Shown piece by piece: positions 29,416 through 34,526 of a stretch of DNA of 34,526 bases. Origin of the DNA: Rhizobiales bacterium UBA3584 (GTDB lineage: Bacteria > Pseudomonadota > Alphaproteobacteria > Rhizobiales > Devosiaceae); the NCBI GenBank assembly GCA_002375765.1, contig DFMV01000082.1, positions 1 to 34,526 of the forward strand, written 5' to 3'. A program made the position numbers and the translations under genes. Under the pieces are notes generated by a model that saw only the letters and a program-made list of their open reading frames with translations, made no database searches and was not told the origin of the DNA. Within the stretch, counting starts at the first letter, position 1. Each line of letters begins with the position of its first letter.

Positions 29416-30083
29416 TTTTCGTCCTGCCTTTCTTGGATTCGTGCGAGGACCTGACCGGCCATCTTCTGGGGTGATTGGTCTTGTTCCTGAAAAACATTAT
29501 CGAACCGCCCGTCCGGGCGCATCAGATACATATGGCCGGCATGCGCCATCATGTAGCCGTCCGGGGCATTCTCATCGTCCATCCGCTCGTACCAGGTGCG
29601 GAAGTTGCGTGTCGCCTCGGCGACCTGCGCCTCAGTGCCAGTCAAACCAACGAGGCGGGGATGGAAGGCAGCGACATATTCGGCCATGACCGGGACGGTA
29701 TCGCGCGCCGGGTCAACGGTGATAAACAGTGGTACCACGCGCTCTGCATCAGGACCGAGAAGATCGAGAACGCTCGCCATATAAGCTAGCGTTGTGGGGC
29801 AGATGTCAGGACAGTGTGTGAAGCCGAAGAAGACGAGTTGCCAGCGCCCGTTGAAGTCGGCCTCGATCACGGCGCGCCCAGTATGATCCATCAGAGTAAA
29901 CTCCGAACGGATGTCAGTTTCACCGATGGTGGTCACTTCGACAGAGATCCCTCCAGGCGTTGGCGGGAGCAAGTAGGAGCGCGTCATCAGTGCGCCGCCA
30001 GTTGCAAGCAGGACTGCGGCCACGGCGCCCCAAAGCACCAGCCGAATACGCCGTAGATGACGGGTTGCCAATTCTGTGGTCAT
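29412..30083 (-). CDS. SCO1/SenC copper chaperone
   Basis: The product is 223 aa with an N-terminal membrane helix (about residues 14-34) and a thioredoxin-like domain. The copper motif is C91-P-D-I-C95 (FTHCPDICPTT), and H181 or H184 in MAHAGHMYLM provides the distal ligand. VDPARDTVPVMAEY is a family hallmark. SCO1 inserts copper into, or reduces, the CuA centre of CoxB. I chose the ATG before TTELATRHL; the frame extends 18 codons upstream through the hairpin at 30104. It is coupled to the PCu(A)C gene. Confidence 0.93.
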   Translation of the reverse strand: MTTELATRHLRRIRLVLWGAVAAVLLATGGALMTRSYLLPPTPGGISVEVTTIGETDIRSEFTLMDHTGRAVIEADFNGRWQLVFFGFTHCPDICPTTLAYMASVLDLLGPDAERVVPLFITVDPARDTVPVMAEYVAAFHPRLVGLTGTEAQVAEATRNFRTWYERMDDENAPDGYMMAHAGHMYLMRPDGRFDNVFQEQDQSPQKMAGQVLARIQERQDEK

Positions 30084-30103
30084 TCTTTCAACTCTTGTGA
30101 GAA

Positions 30104-30131
30104 ACCCGCCCAGGCATTCGCCCAGGCGGGT
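30104..30131 (-). terminator. hairpin between Met-rich gene and SCO1
   Basis: ACCCGCC and GGCGGGT pair perfectly around a 14-base GC-rich loop, directly after the Met-rich gene. On the minus strand TTTCTC follows. It probably attenuates the upstream part of the array relative to sco1, or stabilises the message. Confidence 0.45.
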
Positions 30132-30139
30132 GCGCAAGT

Positions 30140-30418
30140 TCAGCCATCCCGCGGTTCGGTCACGGGCGACTCGATCTGGTTGGTCATGGCCTGCATCATC
30201 TCAGTGCAGGCCTCCATCATCGGCCCCATTTGCTGCATCATCTGCATCATGCCCTGCATGCCGGTCATGTCGCCGTTCATCATGTTTCCGGGCATGGTAG
30301 TCTGATCCTGCATCATCTGATCAGGCGCCTGGCCACCGGCCTCCTGCGCAAACGCGGCCGTCGTCAGGAGCGCCGCCAGTGCGAACGCCGAAATGCTGAG
30401 TTTGGAAGCGATGTTCAT
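30140..30418 (-). CDS. Met-rich periplasmic protein, likely Cu(I)-binding
   Basis: The product is 92 aa. After a signal peptide (cleavage after AFA, about residue 24) the mature part has 17 methionines in about 68 residues, mostly as MM, MxxM and GMxGM repeats (MMNGDMTGMQGMMQMMQQMG). It ends in an acidic, Pro-containing tail. Methionine clusters of this kind bind Cu(I) or Ag(I) in oxidising compartments. No homologous family is recognised with confidence. It lies between the Cys/Met-rich membrane gene and SCO1 in the copper array. Confidence 0.78.
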   Translation of the reverse strand: MNIASKLSISAFALAALLTTAAFAQEAGGQAPDQMMQDQTTMPGNMMNGDMTGMQGMMQMMQQMGPMMEACTEMMQAMTNQIESPVTEPRDG

Positions 30419-30441
30419 GGTAGTGTCCTTTCAGTTGCTGG

Positions 30442-30729
30442 TTAGTCCGTCTTAACCTCCGGCCCTCCGGCCGGATTGCTCTTGCTGCCGCAAGATTTCG
30501 AGCCGCCCATCATGCACATTCCCAGACCGCACATTACGGCGCAGGGCGCGAGGGCGAGGATCAGGGGGGCTGCTCCGATGGCCGTCATCCAACCCCAGTT
30601 CAGCCACAGGCCAGCGGCGATCGCTGCCATGGCAGCAAGGATGAGGCCGCGTCGGCCGAAGCGGATGCGAATGCCCGACGGGCGTGCGACGGGGGATAGG
30701 TTGCTTGCATCGGTGGTTGTTTCGGTCAT
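30442..30729 (-). CDS. small membrane protein with Cys/Met-rich C-terminus
   Basis: The product is 95 aa. A basic N-terminus is followed by two hydrophobic segments (about residues 29-47 and 50-62). The second runs into a cluster of possible metal ligands, APCAVMCGLGMCMMGGSKSC, and a polar tail. The Cys and Met arrangement right at a membrane face suggests a copper-handling role. That is inference from composition and place in the array. An AAGGGA-containing leader precedes the start, three bases after the stop of the previous ORF. Confidence 0.68.
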   Translation of the reverse strand: MTETTTDASNLSPVARPSGIRIRFGRRGLILAAMAAIAAGLWLNWGWMTAIGAAPLILALAPCAVMCGLGMCMMGGSKSCGSKSNPAGGPEVKTD

Positions 30730-30732
30730 GGC

Positions 30733-31023
30733 TCAGGTTATCCCTTTGTGAGATTGATGATGGGCCGAAATTGCGCGACGGCTTCGGGGGTTATTCCATT
30801 TGGCCGGGCCTGCGAGCTGGCCGGTCTCGCGCCCCCGCGATTGATAAAAAAGATCGTCGGAGGGCTGGTTTCCGCCGGATGCGAGCGTCTTCAGCAGTTT
30901 TTCGGCGAGGTAGATGCCGAGATATCGGATCTCGATCTCGTGGGAGAGCGGCATCGGCCGAAGGGCCACAGCAGGAGGGTCGGCCAACGCCATTTCGCCG
31001 GCGAAAAAGGCGAGACGCTTCAT
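30733..31023 (-). CDS. ORF coupled to the CcmG-like gene, possibly degenerate
   Basis: A 96-codon frame starts as ATGA over the stop of the CcmG-like gene. The first 40 residues (MKRLAFFAGEMALADPPAVAL then PLSHEIEIRYL) recall the leader and first helix of CcmH/CycL proteins, which normally follow ccmG. The heme-ligating LRCxxCQ motif and the membrane helix are absent, and the second half (SRGRETGQLAGPAKW) is low-similarity. Another frame over the last 40 codons also looks protein-like (GITPEAVAQFRPIINLTKG). I suspect a damaged gene with a frameshift; a novel small protein is the alternative. Confidence 0.35.
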   Translation of the reverse strand: MKRLAFFAGEMALADPPAVALRPMPLSHEIEIRYLGIYLAEKLLKTLASGGNQPSDDLFYQSRGRETGQLAGPAKWNNPRSRRAISAHHQSHKGIT

Positions 31024-31595
31024 GATCCGTCCTCCGCCTGCAATCGCCGCACGACGGAAAGGATATCCTCTTCGAGCGACGTTCGATCGAACGGTCCGAC
31101 GTGCTTGTAAGCGATCCGCCCGTCGGCATCGACAACGAAGGTTTCGGGGAGACCGTAGACGCCCCAGTCGATTGCGACACGACCCGACTGGTCCGCACCG
31201 ATCCGGGTGTAGGGGTCGCCAAGCTCTTCTAGGAAGGCCAATGCCTCCACGGCATCGTCCTTGAAATTGATTCCGTAGATTGGAACTATGCCGTCCTCGG
31301 CAAGCTCGTTGAGCAGAGGCATCTCCACCCGGCAGGGCACACACCACGATGCCCAGACATTGACAATCGATACCTGGTCGCGAAGATCGGCGGAAGAAAA
31401 GCCGGTCTGCCTGCCCTCGACCGGAGGAAGGTCGAACTCAGGGATCGGCTTGCCGATGAGTGTCGATGGCAGGCTGTCGTCGTTGTCGTTGAGCCCCCAG
31501 TAGAGCGCCAGTGCAACGGCGGCGAAGACCGCGACGGGCAACATCAGAACCAACCTGCCGACCCACGACGGAGCCCGACCTTCGCTTGTGCTCAT
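31020..31595 (-). CDS. CcmG/DsbE-type thiol-disulfide reductase
   Basis: The product is 191 aa: one membrane helix (about residues 13-34) and a periplasmic thioredoxin domain with W84-C-V-P-C88. The segment WGVYGLPETFVVD is the CcmG hallmark: cis-Pro and the GVxGxPETF insertion. CcmG reduces apocytochrome c cysteines before heme attachment and takes electrons from CcdA, encoded at the end of this array. It is ATGA-coupled to the preceding cytochrome c gene. A dedicated copy within a copper array could also keep copper-site cysteines reduced. Confidence 0.9.
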   Translation of the reverse strand: MSTSEGRAPSWVGRLVLMLPVAVFAAVALALYWGLNDNDDSLPSTLIGKPIPEFDLPPVEGRQTGFSSADLRDQVSIVNVWASWCVPCRVEMPLLNELAEDGIVPIYGINFKDDAVEALAFLEELGDPYTRIGADQSGRVAIDWGVYGLPETFVVDADGRIAYKHVGPFDRTSLEEDILSVVRRLQAEDGS

Positions 31596-32077
31596 GACCT
31601 GTCCTCGTCGTTCGCCGTGACCTCGGCCTGGAAAGTACGCTGGCGCTCGGGCCACGTGCTTTTGATGTAGGCCAGCACGGCGCGGATCTGGGCATCGTCC
31701 AACGTGCCTTCGAAGGCGGGCATGTCGCTCTCGTAGCCCGGCACGACCGCCTCGACACCGTTCTTGGTGATCGTGAACAGATCCTGGTCCGAATGGTGCC
31801 AGGTGTGCCCGGTTTCGTCGTGCGGCGGAGCCGGCATACGGCCGTTGTCGAGCCTGCGCTTCCAGTCGGCTTGACCCTCCAAATTGGCACCGTGGCAGGA
31901 GGCGCAGTTTTCCGCATAGAGTTGCCGTCCAACCGCAATTTCTTCCGTCGTCACCGGCTCGCCCAGGACCGTCAGGCCCTCCGCACTCGCGTCGTGGTCC
32001 TGCTGTTGCGCGAGCGCGGCGATGGCCACAAGACTGGTAACAGTGGCACTGGCGAGTATGATCAGTTTGCGGGTCAT
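31592..32077 (-). CDS. periplasmic single-heme cytochrome c
   Basis: The product is 161 aa with a signal peptide (cleavage near ALAQ, residue 23). The heme motif is C58-A-S-C61-H62 and M119 in YESDMPAFEG is the axial methionine. The C-terminal helix AQIRAVLAYIKSTWPERQ is typical of class I cytochromes. It overlaps both neighbours by four bases: the micropeptide stop ahead and the CcmG-like start behind. It resembles the cytochrome encoded at 23450 in plan, but the latter is membrane anchored. It may be an electron carrier for copper oxidation or for the oxidase. Confidence 0.9.
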   Translation of the reverse strand: MTRKLIILASATVTSLVAIAALAQQQDHDASAEGLTVLGEPVTTEEIAVGRQLYAENCASCHGANLEGQADWKRRLDNGRMPAPPHDETGHTWHHSDQDLFTITKNGVEAVVPGYESDMPAFEGTLDDAQIRAVLAYIKSTWPERQRTFQAEVTANDEDRS

Positions 32078-32205
32078 TTCGGCCCCCTCAGGTATTTCAC
32101 CAGAGCCACGAGGCTTAGGACCAGGACCGCAAAAACAAGCAGTAAGACAAGACCGCCGCCGGCCATCATGAGGCCCATCATCGGCCCGTTCATCATTCCC
32201 ATCAT
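32074..32205 (-). CDS. 43-aa Met-rich single-helix membrane micropeptide
   Basis: The peptide has a Met-rich head (MMGMMNGPMMGLMM, nine Met in the first 14 residues), a Gly hinge, one membrane helix (LVLLLVFAVLVLSLVALV) and the end KYLRGPK. GAGTGAG precedes the ATG; an ATG four codons upstream, overlapping the DUF411 stop, is also in frame. Its stop overlaps the cytochrome c start as ATGA. Coupled junctions on both sides make translation likely. A Cu(I)-binding or complex-organising membrane peptide is my inference. A frameshifted relative lies at 22293. Confidence 0.72.
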   Translation of the reverse strand: MMGMMNGPMMGLMMAGGGLVLLLVFAVLVLSLVALVKYLRGPK

Positions 32206-32209
32206 GCAC

Positions 32210-32710
32210 TCACTCATTGGAATAGACGGTGATTCCGCCCTCGCCGAATGCGTAAGTCTTCAGGGTGCCGCTTTTCTCGGGAGCCATGCCTGGGGCGTTC
32301 GCCGGCATTCCGGGCAGCGTGATGCCTTCAATCTCCGGGCGCTCGGTCAACAGCCGTTCGATAATCGCGGTCGGCACAAGGCCGCTGACGTAATAGCCGT
32401 CGATCTCAGCCAGATGGCAGCCGAGTCCTTGCTCAGGAACACCCGCCTCGACCGAGCGCCTGTCGAAGTCCTGGTCGTCGACGAGGGTCACGCGATAGCC
32501 GTTTGCCTGAAGATAGTCGGCGTAAGCGTCACAACACCCGCAGCCCGGACTGCGCCAGATCGTGATGTCGCGGGAGAGTCCAGCCGCAGTCATCTCTCCC
32601 ATGCCGTCGACTGTCTGCTGATCCGTCTGCGCACTGGAGAGTGTCGTGAACGCAATCGCTCCTCCGACTGCGAGCGCCGCGAGCGAGGTGAGGGCGAATA
32701 GTTTTCTCAT
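32210..32710 (-). CDS. DUF411 metal-binding periplasmic protein
   Basis: The product is 166 aa. It has a signal peptide (cleavage near SSAQ), then the DUF411 domain with the motif SPGCGCCDAYADYL (C57, C59, C60), GLGCHLAEIDGYYVSGLVPTAI, and PGMPANAPGM. DUF411 proteins occur with copper and silver resistance genes and are thought to bind copper. The ATG before RKLFALTS, six bases after GGAG, is chosen over upstream ATG/TTG codons that overlap the previous stop. The micropeptide gene follows after four bases. Confidence 0.9.
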   Translation of the reverse strand: MRKLFALTSLAALAVGGAIAFTTLSSAQTDQQTVDGMGEMTAAGLSRDITIWRSPGCGCCDAYADYLQANGYRVTLVDDQDFDRRSVEAGVPEQGLGCHLAEIDGYYVSGLVPTAIIERLLTERPEIEGITLPGMPANAPGMAPEKSGTLKTYAFGEGGITVYSNE

Positions 32711-32721
32711 TTTAGTCTCCA

Positions 32722-33642
32722 TCAAGCGACCACGAGAGTGGTCCAGTTTGCGCCGCCATCGCGGCTGAGTTTCAGGACGCCGTCGAGCACGGCGATCAAA
32801 CGTTTTTCATCGGCGGGATGAACAGCGACCGCCGAGGCATCGCCCTGCGCGACGTGCGACCAAACCACGCCGCCATCGCGGGACGTCCAGACGCCCGACG
32901 GCAGCGCGGCGTACAGTGTTTCGGGTGCAGAGAGTGCACTGGCGAGCGCTCGGACCGGTTCGCTCCTTGGGAGCGGAGCTTCCGAAGGAGGCGTGTCGCC
33001 TGCAACCAGGGCATCCATTGCGTCGCCGGGCTGGACGTCCTGCCAGCGGCAGAAGCAGTCGGGAACACGCGTCAAACCCGCCGGGGTGCCGGCGTAGATC
33101 CAGATTCCTCCCATGCCCGTCGCCAAATCGACTGAAGCGAGCGCCAGAGGGTCGCGTTCAGCGTCCTCGAGCCAGGGACGATCGATAGCAAGGCTCCAGT
33201 TTCCACCAGCGTCCTCGCTTTTCCAAAGGCCGTCCCCCCGGACTGCTGCATAGAACACGTCAGGTTGGCCGGCCGCTACGGCCACAGCATCGACTTCACC
33301 CTCGGCGAGCCCACGGGAGCGAGTTTCCCAGCTGCGTCCACCATCTTGGGACAAGGCGACGCCGCCAGAAGAGAGACCGGCAAAGAGACGTCCCGGTTGC
33401 GCAGGGTGCGTAGCCAGGCCTAGAACGGCGGCAGGGACCGGCAGCGCTGTCCAGGACTTGCCGTCATCCTCGCTGCGGATCAGGTTGGAGCCAGCGGCGA
33501 GCAAAGCATCGCCATCGAAGGCCAAGGCCGCCGTGGGCACGGCAGCACGCAGAGCCATCGGTAATGCCAAGGCACCGAGTGCAGCACTGGAACCCAGGAT
33601 GAACACGCGGCGCGTGAGCGCCGGATATGAATGGCGGGGCAT
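32722..33642 (-). CDS. Tat-exported beta-propeller (BNR/YCF48-like repeats)
   Basis: The product is 306 aa. A twin-arginine signal (TRRVFILGSSAALGAL) leads to repeats carrying the Asp-box pattern S-x-D-x-G-x-x-W: SEDDGKSW, SQDGGRSW, SEDAGGNW, SRDGGVVW and SRDGGANW. This gives a propeller of the sialidase/YCF48 fold class. Such proteins are assembly factors or binding scaffolds; no glycosidase active site is evident. A Cys pair (PDCFCRW) interrupts one blade. It stands between the Cys-rich exported protein and DUF411, so a copper-related assembly role is possible but inferred. Confidence 0.82.
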   Translation of the reverse strand: MPRHSYPALTRRVFILGSSAALGALALPMALRAAVPTAALAFDGDALLAAGSNLIRSEDDGKSWTALPVPAAVLGLATHPAQPGRLFAGLSSGGVALSQDGGRSWETRSRGLAEGEVDAVAVAAGQPDVFYAAVRGDGLWKSEDAGGNWSLAIDRPWLEDAERDPLALASVDLATGMGGIWIYAGTPAGLTRVPDCFCRWQDVQPGDAMDALVAGDTPPSEAPLPRSEPVRALASALSAPETLYAALPSGVWTSRDGGVVWSHVAQGDASAVAVHPADEKRLIAVLDGVLKLSRDGGANWTTLVVA

Positions 33643-33785
33643 AAGTATTCCTCATCAAATTCTCGGTCCACCGCAGGGGCCGGTAGGCGCCGCAGGCGGT
33701 GAGGAGACGCTTGCGCGCATCGGAGAACATGCGTCGCCGAGGCACAAGATGACGTCCCGGATGCGCTCGCGCGCCGGGCGTCAGA

Positions 33786-34130
33786 TCAGATGAGGGTTCG
33801 AGGAGGTTGTTTGGCTGGGGGTCCGGTAAGACCGCGCAAATCCTGCGTCACCACCGGACTAAGCGTTTGACGCGGAGACTGAAACATCCCCTGCGACTGC
33901 GGGACAAGCAAAGATGCGAAACCACCCGCTCCACAGATGAAGTTGCACGCGAAGGCCGTCTGGCCTGCATCGGCGTCGCCACATGCGTCGCAATCGGACA
34001 TGTCCATCGCGGCATCGTCGGAGGCAATCATGGCGGCGGTCATCTCCGCCGAACCCGCTGCATACGCGACCGAACTTGCCGCGAAAGCAGCAAGGACGGT
34101 AACCACAACTAGGCGGGCGAAGAGCTTCAT
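33786..34130 (-). CDS. small exported Cys-rich protein, DUF2946-like
   Basis: The product is 114 aa with a signal peptide (cleavage after AYA, about residue 24). The mature part has two Cys pairs, DCDACGD and ACNFICG, separated by about 14 residues, a Met/Asp-rich start (AAMDMSD) and a Pro-rich end (GPPAKQPPRTLI). The size, paired cysteines and tail resemble DUF2946-type proteins found at copper loci. It is the first structural gene behind the CueR-like regulator. A copper-sensing or -binding role is inferred. Confidence 0.65.
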   Translation of the reverse strand: MKLFARLVVVTVLAAFAASSVAYAAGSAEMTAAMIASDDAAMDMSDCDACGDADAGQTAFACNFICGAGGFASLLVPQSQGMFQSPRQTLSPVVTQDLRGLTGPPAKQPPRTLI

Positions 34131-34203
34131 ACCGATAACTTATCCTATAGGTGGTTGCATTTCCATAGATATGGTTGCGATCAATTGCGCCTTCGAAGTG
34201 TCT
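34131..34203. promoter_or_regulatory. short spacer with two small dyads
   Basis: The gap between the CueR-like gene and the Cys-rich exported protein contains CCATATCTATGG and CCTATAGG. I could not place -35 and -10 boxes with a MerR-type 19-20 base spacer around them, so the role is unclear. Confidence 0.25.
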
Positions 34204-34526
34204 TCAGGCTGTTCCGGAGTGAGCCAGATCGTTGACGATCGGACATTCAGGGCGATCGTCGCCATTGCAGCGATCGACAAGATCACGAAGTGTTGCACTC
34301 AACGACTGCAGCTCCGAAATCTTTTTATCGACATGGGCAAGATGCTTTTCGGCAATCTTCTTGACCTCTGAACTCGATCGCTCACGATCCTCGTAAAGGG
34401 ACAAAAGCGTCCGGCACTCATCTATGCTGAATCCAAGGGATCGGGCGCGGCACAGAAATGTAAGCTTGTGCAGGTCCTCAGACTCGAAATCACGATATCC
34501 GTTTTCGCTTCGCGAGGGCCGCACCA
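34204..34526 (-). CDS. cueR: CueR-like Cu(I)-responsive MerR regulator, cut by the window edge
   Basis: The last 107 residues of a MerR protein are present; the start and the first HTH helices lie beyond the right edge. The wing and dimer helix read SENGYRDFESEDLHKLTFL and ARSLGFSIDECRTLLSLYED. The metal loop CNGDDRPEC has two cysteines eight positions apart, the CueR C112/C120 spacing for Cu(I), Ag(I) or Au(I). It is on the same strand as, and 73 bases upstream of, the 7-kb copper array, which it probably activates. The GTG at 34524 is not a real start. Confidence 0.88.
   Translation of the reverse strand, partial: VRPSRSENGYRDFESEDLHKLTFLCRARSLGFSIDECRTLLSLYEDRERSSSEVKKIAEKHLAHVDKKISELQSLSATLRDLVDRCNGDDRPECPIVNDLAHSGTA

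Noticed and set aside
34131..34203. CueR-type promoter in front of the Cys-rich exported protein
   Set aside because: The two dyads there do not lie between -35 and -10 boxes at 19-20 base spacing, so I only report the dyads.
1..34526. CRISPR arrays, tRNA or rRNA genes
   Set aside because: No regularly spaced repeats, no tRNA-like arms and no rRNA-like sequence were noticed anywhere in the window.

Overview
The window is high-GC DNA that reads as an alphaproteobacterial metal-response region, probably an accessory island or plasmid segment. The family assignments rest on motifs read by eye in the translations. No rRNA, tRNA, CRISPR array or intact transposase was recognised. Several genes are broken or clipped at their ends (a DUF1223 protein, a flavoprotein, an NmrA-type reductase, a DoxX-like protein, a SAM methyltransferase), which fits an assembled, still decaying island.

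Left part (1-12 kb): a DsbA-like thiol oxidoreductase converges with an ArsR repressor that carries a complete SmtB/CzrA-type zinc site. An M23 peptidase and a Tat/lipoprotein L,D-transpeptidase follow on the minus strand. Next is a zinc/cadmium/lead module: a MerR regulator and two near-identical MerR-type promoters with 19-bp spacers. One promoter precedes a micro-ORF, an HXXEE membrane protein and a CDF exporter. The other precedes a ZntA/CadA-type P-type ATPase coupled to lspA, as in pbr-type lead operons. A TlpA-like thioredoxin closes this part.

Middle part (12.6-22.5 kb): a YdcF-like protein, then an aa3-type oxidase cluster (ctaG, coxB, fused coxA-coxC and a small membrane protein). 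After it come a truncated DoxX/NmrA pair with an HxlR regulator, a Phd/PemK-like toxin-antitoxin pair with a tandem 9-bp repeat in its promoter, and an abutting GFA/SnoaL pair.

Copper part (22.3-34.5 kb): a perfect CsoR-type palindrome lies between divergent units. Leftward are a diheme-free, single-CXXCH cytochrome c and a membrane DUF305 protein. Rightward are csoR, an N-terminally clipped HMA copper chaperone, a Cys/His-rich exported protein, a DUF305 protein, a 16-Cys Csp-type copper store and a PAP2 phosphatase. From the right edge, a CueR-like gene heads a 7-kb minus-strand array: a Cys-rich exported protein, a Tat beta-propeller, DUF411, a Met-rich membrane micropeptide, cytochrome c, CcmG-like thioredoxin, two small proteins, a Met-rich periplasmic protein, SCO1, PCu(A)C, a second SCO-like protein, a small membrane protein and CcdA. 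Many junctions are ATGA overlaps. My reading is that this array joins periplasmic copper capture, thiol reduction and CuA-site assembly, and could serve the oxidase encoded in the middle part.
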